Assembly (NCBI RefSeq): GCF_003112535.1
Contig: NZ_BEWA01000030.1
Span: 62,001 to 126,000, forward strand
Direction: 5' to 3'
Source of the DNA: Streptomyces rishiriensis
GTDB taxonomy: Bacteria > Actinomycetota > Actinomycetes > Streptomycetales > Streptomycetaceae
Length of the DNA stretch: 64,000 nt
The notes under the pieces were generated by a model. The model was not told the origin of the DNA, ran no database searches, and worked only from the letters and a program-made list of their open reading frames with translations. Of the stretch, positions 1 through 8,575 are shown in pieces (the stretch's first letter is position 1; each line of letters opens with the position of its first letter). The translations under genes were made by a program, and so were the position numbers.

Positions 1-62
1 ACCAGCAGCAGGGCGGCGGCCGGGACCACACGCGCGAGAGCGCGACGGGGTGCCGGTTTCAC
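1..62 (-). CDS. N-terminus of a secreted or lipoprotein-like protein (partial)
   Basis: A GTG start at 62 opens a frame that runs off the left edge. The 20 visible codons encode a basic start followed by an Ala/Leu/Val-rich stretch, which looks like a signal peptide. The start lies 15 bases after the stop of the SDR gene on the same strand, so it is probably the last or next gene of that operon. Nothing can be said about the mature protein. Confidence 0.45.
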   Translation of the reverse strand, partial: MKPAPRRALARVVPAAALLL

Positions 63-77
63 GGGTCGTCCTGTGGC

Positions 78-743
78 CTAGTCGGGCAGGGGCTCGCAGT
101 AGTGGCGGAAGCCGTCCCGCTGCTGGTGGATGTCGTACAGCCGCTGTGCCAGGGCGTCGGGGCTGCTGTGCTCGGCGTCGGGCCGGATGGCTCCGGGGAT
201 GATCAGCTGGGCGGCGTGGATGTTCTCCGCGGCCAGCGTGTCGTGGAGCATGCGGGCGTAGGCGCTCTCGGCGGCGAAGGCGATCGAGGTGCCGGCGACG
301 TTCGGGTTGGGGCGTACGGCGCTGGAGCCGTTGACGAACAGCAGGGTGCCGCGGCCGAGTTCGCGCATGCCGGGCAGAACGGCGTTCACGGCGGCGACGG
401 GGCCGTTGACGGAGAAGGCGAGCGGCGCGTCCAGGTCGTCGGCGCCGGTGTCGAGGACCGGCTTCATGAAGTCGGCGCGCGGCACCGGGCTGTACTGGAG
501 GATCTCGATGGGGCCAAGGTCCTTGGCGGCCGCGTACAGGGCCGCGTCCAGTGACTCGATGTCGAGGACGTCGGCGGGGAAACCGCGCGCCTGAACACCG
601 TCACGGGCCAGCTCGGTGGTCATCTCCTCCAAACGCTCGGCGTTGCGGGCGATGAGGGCGACGGCGTGTCCGGCGCTTCCGAAGCGGCGGGCGGTGGCCA
701 GCCCGAGACCGGGGCCGGCGCCGATGAGAGCGAAGGTCGTCAT
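78..743 (-). CDS. Short-chain dehydrogenase/reductase-like protein, atypical active site
   Basis: A 221-aa Rossmann-fold protein of the SDR superfamily. The dinucleotide loop GAGPGLG is at residues 8-14 and the VNGSSA strand puts the catalytic-type Ser near 140. The usual YxxxK pair is not intact: Tyr162 is followed by ARML, so the Lys position holds Leu. The protein may bind NAD(P) without normal SDR catalysis, or use another residue. It sits with a hydrolase and a Zn-dehydrogenase on the same strand, near an MmyB-like regulator; SDR genes are frequent neighbours of such regulators. The substrate cannot be inferred. Confidence 0.8.
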   Translation of the reverse strand: MTTFALIGAGPGLGLATARRFGSAGHAVALIARNAERLEEMTTELARDGVQARGFPADVLDIESLDAALYAAAKDLGPIEILQYSPVPRADFMKPVLDTGADDLDAPLAFSVNGPVAAVNAVLPGMRELGRGTLLFVNGSSAVRPNPNVAGTSIAFAAESAYARMLHDTLAAENIHAAQLIIPGAIRPDAEHSSPDALAQRLYDIHQQRDGFRHYCEPLPD

Positions 744-902
744 GGGGTTCGTCGTTCCTTGTGTGAGGCGGTGGCTCCCGCCCGCATTCGCGCTACCGTG
801 ATGCGGGCCCGACGGTGTGGATGCTGGGCGGGAGGGGGCCGAGGCAGGGACGATGTGCGCCCGGCGCCGTCCGGTGCGGCCGTACGCGAGGGCGGCGTGC
901 GA

Positions 903-1856
903 TCAGGCGAGGTTCTTGCTGAAGAACTCCTCCAGCCTGTCGAACGGGATCAGGTCCGTCCTGTCGTACAGATCGACGTGGCCGGCGTTCGGGACGGCGT
1001 AGAACTCCTTGGGCTCGGCCGCGAGTTCGTAGGCGTCCTCGCTGAAGTACCGCGAGTGGGCTTTCTCGCCGACGATGAACAGGATGGGTCGCGGCGAGAT
1101 CCACTCGATCTTCGACAGCAGCGGAAAGTTCATCAGCGACATGCTGCTCGTCAGCGTGAACTGGGTGATGGAGTTCGGGTGGTAGCCCCGGGGAGTGGAG
1201 TAGAACTCGCCGAACTCACGGCCGACCGGGTTGCTGTTCTCGTCGAATCCGATGGGCGCGCCGCGCGGGGTCAGGGCGGGGGCGTTGGCCTCGAAGTCCG
1301 CGTACCGCTGCTCGGCGATCGCGTCGAGCATGGCGCCTCGCTCCTCCGCGGTGAGAGAGCCCTGCCAGCCCTCCGAGGCGATCCGGGCGATGTCGTACAT
1401 GACGACCGTGGCGACCGCCTTGATGCGCCGGTCGACCTGGGCCGCGCTGAGCGCGAAGCCGCCGCTGCCGCACATGCCGACGACGCCGATACGGTCCCGG
1501 TTCACGAAGTCACGGGTGCCCAGGTAGTCGACGGCCGCATGGAAGTCCTCGCTGAAGACGTCGGCGGAGGAGACGTGTCGCGGGTCGCCGCCGCTGTAGC
1601 CGTTGTAGGAGGGGTCGAAGGCGAGGGCCACGAATCCGCGCCGGGCCAGGTTCTGGGCGTAGATGCCCGGGCCCTGCTCCTTCACGCCGCCGTACGGCGC
1701 GCCGACGATGATCGCGGGGTGTTCCTGCGAGGCGTCGAAGTCCTTCGGCTGGTAGTGGTCCGCGGAGATGGTGATCCCGTACCTGTTCTCGTACGACACC
1801 GGCTTGCGGGTGACGTTCTCGTCCAGGTCGAAGATGTAGTTGTCTGCTGCAGGCAT
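903..1856 (-). CDS. Alpha/beta hydrolase, dienelactone-hydrolase-like
   Basis: A 317-aa alpha/beta hydrolase. The nucleophile elbow reads GMCGSGG at residues 127-133, placing Cys129 (or Ser131) at the nucleophile position. Cys nucleophiles are known in dienelactone hydrolases and related families. A late Gly-His (NAGHVDLYD, near residue 293) supplies the catalytic His. There is no signal peptide, so it is likely cytoplasmic. It lies between the SDR gene and the Zn-dehydrogenase gene on the same strand, and the three may form one redox/detoxification operon. The substrate is unknown. Confidence 0.8.
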   Translation of the reverse strand: MPAADNYIFDLDENVTRKPVSYENRYGITISADHYQPKDFDASQEHPAIIVGAPYGGVKEQGPGIYAQNLARRGFVALAFDPSYNGYSGGDPRHVSSADVFSEDFHAAVDYLGTRDFVNRDRIGVVGMCGSGGFALSAAQVDRRIKAVATVVMYDIARIASEGWQGSLTAEERGAMLDAIAEQRYADFEANAPALTPRGAPIGFDENSNPVGREFGEFYSTPRGYHPNSITQFTLTSSMSLMNFPLLSKIEWISPRPILFIVGEKAHSRYFSEDAYELAAEPKEFYAVPNAGHVDLYDRTDLIPFDRLEEFFSKNLA

Positions 1857-1914
1857 TCTTGTCTCACTTCTGTGGCGCTTGACAGGGGCAGCCGGTCACG
1901 GGGGGGGGTGGGGG

Positions 1915-2931
1915 TCAGGGCTTGAGGAGCGCCTTGATGGCGCGGCGCTCGTCCATGGCCTTGTAGCCCTCGGCGACCTGGTCCAGGGGCAGGGTGAGGT
2001 CGAAGACCTTGCCCGGGTTGATCCGGCCGGACAGGACGCGGTCGATCAGGTCGGGCAGGTAACGGCGGACCGGGGCGGGGCCGCCGCGCAGGCCGACGTG
2101 GGAGAAGAACAGCTCCTCGCCGTCAACCGACACGTCGTGCGGGACACCGACGAAGCCGACGTTGCCGCCGGGCCGGGTGGAGTGCAGGGCCTGCCGCATG
2201 GACTCGGCGGTGCCCACGCACTCCAGCACGGAGTCCGCGCCGATGCCGCCGGTGAGGTCCTTGACGCGGGCGATGCCTTCGTCGCCGCGTTCGCTGACGA
2301 CGTCGGTGGCGCCGAATTCGAGGGCGAGCCGCTGCCGGGACGCATGGCGGCTCATGGCGATGATCCGCTCGGCGCCGAGCTCCTTGGCGGCGATGACGCC
2401 GCACAGGCCGACCGCTCCGTCACCGACGACCACGGCCGTCGAGCCGGGCTTCACCTCGGCGGCGAGGGCGGCGTACCAGCCGGTGCCCATCACGTCGGAC
2501 ACGGCGAGCAGGCTCGGCACGAACTCGGCGTCCGGGTGCTCGTCGGTGGCGACGAGGGTGCCGTGAGCGTTGGGGATGCGCACGTAGTCGGCCTGGCAGG
2601 TGCTCATGAACTCGCGGTGCAGACAGGACGACTGCCAGCCGTTACGGCAGTTCACGCAGGTGTTGTCCGAGGTGGCGAAGGAGCCGACCACGAACTGGCC
2701 CGGCTTGACGTTGGCGACCTCGCTGCCGACCTCCTCGACGATGCCCACGTACTCGTGCCCCATCGGGTGCGGGTCGCCGATGGGTTCCGCGCCGCGGTAG
2801 GGCCACAGGTCCGAGCCGCACACACAGGTGGCGACCGTGCGAATGATCGCGTCTGTCGGGTTGAGGATCTTCGGGTCGTCGAGGTTCTCGAAGCGGACGT
2901 CGCCGGGGGCGTAGATGACTGCTCCGCGCAT
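1915..2931 (-). CDS. Zinc-dependent alcohol dehydrogenase (MDR superfamily)
   Basis: A 338-aa medium-chain dehydrogenase. Catalytic zinc ligands are seen as Cys38 (CGSD) and the GHE motif at 59-60. A structural-zinc lobe carries Cys92, Cys95 and Cys103, with the third of the usual four Cys replaced by Gly98. The NAD(P) fold follows (VVGDGAVG). The ATG at 2931 is preferred to longer forms because GAAGGAAG lies just upstream and the family starts here. It is divergent from the XRE regulator at 3104, which probably controls it. Alcohol or aldehyde substrate is not determinable. Confidence 0.85.
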   Translation of the reverse strand: MRGAVIYAPGDVRFENLDDPKILNPTDAIIRTVATCVCGSDLWPYRGAEPIGDPHPMGHEYVGIVEEVGSEVANVKPGQFVVGSFATSDNTCVNCRNGWQSSCLHREFMSTCQADYVRIPNAHGTLVATDEHPDAEFVPSLLAVSDVMGTGWYAALAAEVKPGSTAVVVGDGAVGLCGVIAAKELGAERIIAMSRHASRQRLALEFGATDVVSERGDEGIARVKDLTGGIGADSVLECVGTAESMRQALHSTRPGGNVGFVGVPHDVSVDGEELFFSHVGLRGGPAPVRRYLPDLIDRVLSGRINPGKVFDLTLPLDQVAEGYKAMDERRAIKALLKP

Positions 2932-3040
2932 GGGGGGCTTCCTTCGGTGCGAGGATCGGTGAGCGCGCAGCCGGTGATCGCGATCGGCTGCTCGACATCG
3001 AGCCTCACACGCGAGGGCAAGCACGAAAAGCGGAGAAATT

Positions 3041-3066
3041 CATCCTGGGATGAGAACATCCTGGGA
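3041..3066. promoter_or_regulatory. Direct repeat in divergent promoter region, candidate operator
   Basis: CATCCTGGGA occurs at 3041-3050 and again at 3057-3066, 16 bases apart start to start, in the 172-base gap between the divergent dehydrogenase and XRE/MmyB-like genes. A shared operator for the regulator is an inference from position and repetition only. Confidence 0.35.
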
Positions 3067-3103
3067 GTAAATCCTCCCCCCTTTTCCGGGTGGAATCGGT
3101 GTC

Positions 3104-3985
3104 ATGCTGGGAAGCATGACCGCCAACGTCCCCCTCAATGAGCTGGGAGAATTCCTCAAGAAGCGCCGCTCCGAGCTGAGCCCCCGCACGGTCGGACTGC
3201 CCGAAACCGGCAAGCCCCGCCGGGTTGCCGGGCTGCGCCGCGAGGAGGTCGCCCAGCTCGCCAGCATCAGCACCGACTACTACACCAGACTCGAACAGGG
3301 CCGCATGCAGGCATCGGCGCCCGTGCTGGATGTCCTCGCCCGGGTGCTCCATCTGGACGACGACGAACGCGGCTACCTCTTCCAGCTCGCGGGCAAGACC
3401 ACCACCCGCGCCCGGCGCCGAGGCCGGCAGAAGGTCCAGCCGCAGCTCCAGCGTGTCCTGGACGACCTCACCGCCACCCCGGCCATCGTGCAGGGCCGGC
3501 GCGGCGACATCCTGGCCTGGAACGCGCTGGCCGCCGCGCTGGTCACCGACTTCTCCCGCGTCCCGGAAAAGCACCGCAACTATCCGCGGATCATCTTCAC
3601 CACTCCCGCGATGCGCAACCTGTACGCCGACTGGGAGACCTCGGCGCAGATCGCCGTTGCCCAGCTGCGGATGGAAGCCGCGAAGTATCCCGAGGACCCC
3701 CGCCTGATCGAATTGGTTGGTGAACTATCCCTGCGCGACAAGGAGTTCGCCCGGTGGTGGGGCGAACACCACGTCGCCGCCCGCACCGTCGGCACGAAGA
3801 CCCTCAACCATCCGGTCGTCGGCGAACTCGTCCTGGACTGGGACACCCTCACCGCCAACACCGACCCCGACCAGCACCTCACCGTCTGGACCGCCGCCCC
3901 GGGCTCCCCCACCCACGAACGACTGCGCATCCTCGCCTCCTGGGCTGCCGACCAGGACCTGCCGGCCTCCTCCCCCCTCAGCTGA
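3104..3985 (+). CDS. XRE-family regulator with MmyB-like ligand-binding domain
   Basis: A 293-aa transcription factor. Residues about 8-80 form a Cro/C1-type helix-turn-helix; the segment LRREEVAQLASISTDYYTRL is characteristic. Residues about 105-285 match the MmyB-like ligand-binding region of this family (WNALAAAL, RNYPRIIF and FARWWGEH segments). Related proteins bind fatty-acid-like ligands and often sit beside SDR genes. It is transcribed away from the Zn-dehydrogenase and probably regulates that cluster. ATG 3104 is used; ATG 3116 would shorten it by four residues. Confidence 0.85.
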   Translation: MLGSMTANVPLNELGEFLKKRRSELSPRTVGLPETGKPRRVAGLRREEVAQLASISTDYYTRLEQGRMQASAPVLDVLARVLHLDDDERGYLFQLAGKTTTRARRRGRQKVQPQLQRVLDDLTATPAIVQGRRGDILAWNALAAALVTDFSRVPEKHRNYPRIIFTTPAMRNLYADWETSAQIAVAQLRMEAAKYPEDPRLIELVGELSLRDKEFARWWGEHHVAARTVGTKTLNHPVVGELVLDWDTLTANTDPDQHLTVWTAAPGSPTHERLRILASWAADQDLPASSPLS

Positions 3986-4137
3986 CCGCGACCGGCCGCC
4001 GCCGTAGGAGCAGCCGGCGGATCGTGCCGGTCGCGTGGCACAGAGGAAGGCCCGTGCCTGGTGGTGCACCTGGTCCCCGACGTGGACGTCGAGACGGTGA
4101 GCGGCCGTGAGTACTTCGGCGACCGGGCTGTGGCTCC

Positions 4138-5011
4138 ATGACCCTTGGCCTCTTCCGGGCCATCACCAGACCACTGCCCCATCCGGTGCTGCTCTGCGGG
4201 GCCGACGGCCGCGTCCTGGCCGCCAACCCCGCAGCCGTCCGCTGCGACGACCGGCTGCGCCCGGGCGCCGGCGTGTTCGACCTACGGCCGGACGACACCG
4301 CGCAGTTGCGTCAGCAGTTGGCTGCGTGGCTACGGAGCGGAAGTCCCGTGCCCGGCGCGCTGGTCTTCAAGGACGCCGACGGCCGCATACGGCGGTTTCG
4401 CTGTTACGGGGCACGGGCCACCTGGTGGGACGGCCCACAGCCGGCTCTGCAACTGCATCTCGTCGAGGCCGGAGCGTCCGACGGGTTCGTCGTGCCCAGC
4501 CAGCAGGTGGAGGCACTGAACCGGGAGGTGGCGTTCCGCTGGGCCACCGAGGTCGACCGGACGCGGCTGCTGGCCGCCGAACAGGCCGCCCGCGCCCAGT
4601 TGCAGCACCTGTACGACCTGACAGCCGCCCTGGCCGGAGCGATCACCCTCGCCCAGGTTTCCCACGCCGTCAGGGACGTGGCGCCGGCCGCCCTGGGGGC
4701 CACAGCGGCGGAGCTCTATCTGCACTCGGCGCGGCTGGTTCCGCCCCTGCAGCCGGAGGACAACGGCCTTCCGGCCGGCGCGGGCGGCTGGACCGACCTG
4801 GATCGGCCCTCTTCCTCGGACGGCCCGTTCCCCGATGAAGCCGCGGACGCGGTTCCCTTTGCCCTGTCCCTGGAGGCGGACGGCGTCCAACTGGGCATGC
4901 TGATCGTCTACGGCTCAGACGGCCCGACCGCTCCCGAGATGTGACAGCGGTGGCCCAGCAGATCGCCCAGGCTCTGCGCCGAGCCGGGCTGCACGAGCAC
5001 GAGCACCGGGT
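4138..5011 (+). pseudogene. PAS/GAF sensor protein, frameshifted and cut off by IS3
   Basis: The open frame (268 codons to 4944) begins with a PAS-like domain, continues through a helical linker around residues 130-160 (VEALNREVAFRWATEVDRTR), then enters a GAF-like domain. It stops at TGA 4942-4944. In another frame, coding sense resumes at once (TAVAQQIAQALRRAG, then LHEHEHRVEV), which is the usual end of such GAF domains. One base is therefore missing near 4941. The IS3 end begins at 5012 and no downstream part is found. Actinobacterial relatives usually end in a PP2C/SpoIIE phosphatase or kinase domain. Non-functional as it stands. Confidence 0.75.
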
Positions 5012-5042
5012 TGAGGTTCCCCCGTCACGCGGGAGGTGCTGA

Positions 5043-5961
5043 TCAGCTGGTCAGAGAGGGTTGACGGGTGTTCAGATTCGTTGGATCGGCCGTCGCCTGC
5101 TCGGCGTAGTGCTTCTCCTCGAACTCGATCGGGCTGAGGAAGCCGAGCCGTTCCTGGATGCGGCGGGAGTTGTAGAAACCGTCGATGTACTCGAAGAGCG
5201 CGAGGTTCGCCTCGGCACGTGTGGCGAAGACCCGGCCGCGCACGCACTCCGTCTTGATCAGCATCCACAGGTTCTCCGCGAGCGCGTTGTCGAACGAGTC
5301 CCCGACCGACCCCATGGACGCCTGAACCCCCGCTCGCACCAGACGAGTTGTGAGCTTGATGGACGTGTACTGACAGCCGTGGTCGGCGTGATGGACGAGC
5401 TTGCCGGGCTCGGCCTCGCGGGACGCGAGGGCGTACTCCAGCGTGGTCAGGACCAGGTCGGCGTCCGCGCGGGCAGAGGTCTCCCAGGCCACCACCCGGC
5501 GGGAGAACGCGTCCCGGATCGCCGAGAGCCACAACGGTCCCTCGCCGGTCGGGATCATTGTCAGGTCGGTGACCCACAGCCGGTTCGGCGCCGGTGCGGT
5601 GAAGTCCCGCTCGACCAGGTCCGGGGCGGGGCGTGGCCTGCGGATCCCGGCGCGTGAAGCCCTTGCGCCGCGGGCTGACGCCCGCGATGTCGGCCTCGCG
5701 CATCAGGCGTTCGACCCGTTTGCGGCCGACATGGACGCCCTCGCGTTTCAGCACAGCGTGCACGCGCGGCGAGCCGTAGTTGCCGCCGGACTCCGCGTGG
5801 ATCTCCTTGATCCGCTCGGTCAGCTCGACGTCGCGGCGACGCCGTTCGCACGGCTCCTTCTCCGCGCGGCGCCAGCGGTAGTAGGCGGAGGAGGCGATGT
5901 GCAGTTCCCGCAGTACGCGCTCGACCCCCAGGCGGGGATGCTCGTCGAGGAGCCCCGTCAC
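5043..5961 (-). pseudogene. IS3 orfB transposase, frameshifted
   Basis: OrfB starts at GTG 5961, overlapping the orfA stop as GTGA. It encodes the HTH_21 region (SSAYYRWRR, NYGSPRVHAVLKREG) and then the rve integrase core. The frame breaks near 5623-5626: the DPQATPRP segment and the following DLVERDFTAPAPNRLWVTD segment are in different frames. A single extra C in a C-run on the coding strand explains this. The rest is open (5558-5043) and contains the DDE residues in VTDLT, HHADHG and ALAENLW. Probably inactive unless the extra base is a sequencing error. Confidence 0.8.
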
Positions 5962-6260
5962 CTGGGCCGGGTCGGGTCGAGCTGCGCCGCGAAAAAAGCC
6001 GAGGCCGTCCGCAGCACGTCGTTGGCCCGCTTGAGCTGGGCGTTCTCCTTGCGCAGCGCCACGAGCTCGGCCCGCTCGTCAGTGGTGAGCCGGTCGTCGC
6101 GCTCGCCGGCATCGGCCTGCCGGATCCAGCCCCGCAGGGCCTCCGGGCGCACACCGAGATCGACGGCCAGCTTCTTGATCTGCGGCTTCGGCTCGGAGGC
6201 CCGGTACATCCGCACCGCACGCTCACGCAACTCCAGCGAGTACTTCCTGGGGGCAGCCAT
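5958..6260 (-). CDS. IS3 orfA, transposase DNA-binding subunit
   Basis: A 100-aa helix-turn-helix protein of the IS3 orfA type, with a C-terminal leucine-zipper-like stretch (ELVALRKENAQLKRAN). Start ATG 6260 has AGAGGA about 10 bases upstream. Near the 3' end the coding strand reads GCTTTTTTC, a possible slippery site, and the stop overlaps the orfB GTG. Expression of the OrfAB fusion by frameshifting is typical of the family. Confidence 0.85.
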   Translation of the reverse strand: MAAPRKYSLELRERAVRMYRASEPKPQIKKLAVDLGVRPEALRGWIRQADAGERDDRLTTDERAELVALRKENAQLKRANDVLRTASAFFAAQLDPTRPR

Positions 6261-6329
6261 GGTCGATGTTCCTCTCATGAGAACCATCTGACCCTCTGTC
6301 AACACACTCCGCATCTCGGGGGAACCTCA

Positions 6330-7503
6330 GTCCCTGGGTGGTTACCGCTTTCCGGACAAGCTGCCCGAGGTGCGGCTATCCAACTTCAACAGCGGTGGCA
6401 CCGGCGACAAGGACATCGCGTGGGACGCGATCGCCTTCGCGCCTGGCGACCAGTCGAAGCTGCCAGAGGTCATCTTCGGTGATCCGGACAAGAGCGTCGA
6501 ACAGCCCGCTGACGACACCACTCCCACCGACGTCAGCCTGAGTGTGATCAACGGAACCGGACCGGCCGGTCCCTCGGCCACGTCGGCAGCCTCTGTCGCG
6601 GCCGTCAAGGCGGCCGGTTCCGGGAGCTTCGTTGAATGGTGCGACGCGAAGCCTTTCAACAACCATGTGCAGTGGATCAACCGCACTGAAGCATGCCTGA
6701 AGGAGCACATACCCGTCGTCATCAGCAACGAGGACGGGGAGATCATCGGCACCATGGACTTCGACGTCCAGGCGGAGATCAAGGCGCACAACGACGAGAA
6801 CGGCATGAACACCACGCTGAAGCTCGTCCCGACCAGCGCCACCGGTGTGGCGACTACGGCACCGGTCACCATCACCCTCGCCGAGACCTGCGCGTTCGAC
6901 TGCACTACCAGCAATGTCATCTGGAAGACCCCCTCCACCTGGGAGTGGGGAGCCGGCGACCGGCACGTCGGCGACGCGCAGATGGGGTTGTTCTGGCAGC
7001 AGGCCCGCACCTCAGAGCTGGTCGGTGTGACCTGGAAGCTCGGAGCCACCGTCGCAGGGGCGCCGTCCAAGAACGTGGTCGCCGTCAGCACAGACCGGTA
7101 CTCGCAGCTTCGCTGTGACAGGACGGTCACAACCAATCCCGGCTGCGTGTTCGAGTACTACAAGCCGACCTACGTCATGAACGCCAAACAATTCCCGGCC
7201 GCCGCCGCCCATGCCTGGCTCGTCCAGACACGCAACAACAAATACTTCGGCCGCAAGAACGGGGGTACGTCGCTCACATACATGAACCGAGACGACTCGA
7301 CTACCACAGACAGCCGGAACGTGATCTGCCCGCCCACGCCCGCCTACATCCGGCGTACAGACATCGGCATGTCCCCGGAGTTGAGCTCGTCCGGCGAGGA
7401 CAGCTCAGCCTGCGACGAGTTCGCCTTCGCCAACAGCTACCAGAGTGCGGGCATGCCTGCCAACAAGGACGGAACCAAGCCGGTGGACGACCCGACTAAA
7501 TGA
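6330..7503 (+). pseudogene. NucA/NucB-type secreted nuclease, 5' truncated, first segment
   Basis: The frame is open from the IS3 right end, with no start codon of its own before GTG 6370, so the 5' part was lost at the IS3 junction. The visible part has a beta-rich region near the start (VRLSNFNSGGTGDKDIAWDA), a low-complexity Ser/Ala linker, a large Cys-containing middle and a C-terminal CDEFAFANSYQSAG segment. The latter resembles the conserved signature of NucA/NucB deoxyribonucleases. The natural frame is interrupted after codon 7498-7500 by the IS5-like unit. It continues at 9355. GC and codon bias are visibly lower than in the core genes. Confidence 0.7.
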
Positions 7504-7518
7504 GCCTTTTCCAACCTC
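7501..7518 (+). repeat. Left terminal inverted repeat of the IS5-like unit
   Basis: TGAGCCTTTTCCAACCTC, matching the complement of 9336-9353 at 17 of 18 positions. The first TGA acts as the premature stop of the interrupted nuclease frame. Confidence 0.9.
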
Positions 7519-7603
7519 GTGCTGAAGCTGCGAGGCGGAGCATCCGGACGAAAATCCCTTGCGGTCAAGGGTGGTGATCGCTCTACGGTTGCTCCCCGTG
7601 ACC

Positions 7604-8446
7604 ATGGAGATGCCCTACCAGCCACTTCCGATCGACCAGTCCGACGTGCGCTACGTTCACGGGCCCGATTCCTCTCTACAGCCGGGCGTGCCCGCCGGTG
7701 AGACGGTCGAGTTCGAGTGGAGGGCCAGCGAGGTCTACCCGGGAACCTTCCGGAAGTTCTGGGTACACCTGCCTGCACAGTACGACCCAGCGGTACCGGC
7801 ATCCTTGATCGTGTTCCAGGACGGATGGTGGTACCTGGACCCCGCAGGGGAGGTACGCGGCGCGATCGTCCTGGACAACCTCGTCCACAGCGGCGACATC
7901 CCCGTCACCATCGGTGTGTTCGTCGATCCTGGTGTCTTCCCCGATGCGGAGAAGCCGAAGAACCGCAACAACGAGTACGACGCCTTCGACGACCGGTACG
8001 TCACCTTCCTCCTCACCGAGATCATCCCGCAGGTTGCGGAGCGTTATACCATCGCCCAGTCGCCCGAAAGGTGGGGTATCTGCGGCGGGAGCAGCGGCGG
8101 CAACTGCGCCTTCACGGCCGCCTGGCTGCGTCCGGACAAGTTCCGCCGCGTCATCGGCTACCTTTCCAGCTTCGCGCAGATGCCGGCCGGCAACCCCTAC
8201 CCAGACCTCATCTCCCGCGTCCCCCGCAAGCCGCTGCGCATCTTCATGCAAGGCGGCCACCGCGACCTGCACTGGAATGAGCCACAGTGGAACTGGCTCG
8301 CCGAAAACCTGCGCGTGGCAGCCGCTCTCGCTGAAGCGGGCTACGACTTCCGCCTTGTCCTGGGGGACGGCGGACACAGTCCCAACCACGGCGGGGTCCT
8401 GCTTCCGGACGCTCTGCGCTGGCTGTCGCGTCCCAACGAGGATTGA
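7604..8446 (+). CDS. Fes/esterase-D-like alpha/beta hydrolase, transposon passenger
   Basis: A 280-aa alpha/beta hydrolase of the enterochelin-esterase/putative-esterase family (PF00756-like). The nucleophile elbow GGSSGG puts Ser164 at the centre. The VFQDGWWY strand is at about 70-77, and a C-terminal DGGHSPNHGG supplies His258. No signal peptide is evident. The start is uncertain: ATG 7604, GTG 7598 or TTG 7559; none has a strong Shine-Dalgarno. It lies wholly between the terminal repeats of the IS5-like unit, upstream of and codirectional with the transposase. Cargo hydrolysing an ester such as a siderophore or antibiotic is conceivable but unproven. Confidence 0.8.
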   Translation: MEMPYQPLPIDQSDVRYVHGPDSSLQPGVPAGETVEFEWRASEVYPGTFRKFWVHLPAQYDPAVPASLIVFQDGWWYLDPAGEVRGAIVLDNLVHSGDIPVTIGVFVDPGVFPDAEKPKNRNNEYDAFDDRYVTFLLTEIIPQVAERYTIAQSPERWGICGGSSGGNCAFTAAWLRPDKFRRVIGYLSSFAQMPAGNPYPDLISRVPRKPLRIFMQGGHRDLHWNEPQWNWLAENLRVAAALAEAGYDFRLVLGDGGHSPNHGGVLLPDALRWLSRPNED

Positions 8447-8575
8447 TCGATACACGCATCATTCAACCTGACGCCGACTGCGGTGAGTTGAGCTGCGTCC
8501 TGGTCGCATAAAGACATGAAGCTCCTGGTAGGCGGCTTCACAACCAAGATCACTCGCTTGAACAGGAGCGCCGTC

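Larger units (their letters stand above)
5012..6329 (-). mobile_element. IS3-family insertion sequence
   Basis: A 1318-base element bounded by perfect 13-base inverted repeats: TGAGGTTCCCCCG at 5012-5024 and its complement at 6317-6329. The ends read TG...CA as is normal for IS3. It carries overlapping orfA and orfB on the minus strand. The flanking bases (GGGT on the left, GTCC on the right) show no 3-4 bp target duplication. The left flank is a GAF-type gene and the right flank an unrelated nuclease gene. A deletion or recombination at the element therefore probably followed insertion. Confidence 0.9.

Noticed and set aside
666..1925. Long plus-strand frame of 419 codons opposite the SDR and hydrolase genes
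   Set aside because: High-GC shadow of the real minus-strand genes, with no recognisable domain and Val/Gly/Arg-biased composition. Many similar long shadows (for example 16194-18254, 22512-25187, 56947-59697) were rejected for the same reason.
4020..4140. A short frame ending LVVHLVPDVDVETVSGREY, with its stop overlapping the PAS/GAF gene start
   Set aside because: The end looks coding, but no start codon or upstream domain could be supported between it and the XRE gene, so it was not called.
4915..5961. A 348-codon frame beginning as IS3 orfB
   Set aside because: Only the first part is transposase sense. After about 5625 the frame shifts and the remainder is Arg/Pro-rich nonsense, so it is a frameshift product, not a gene.
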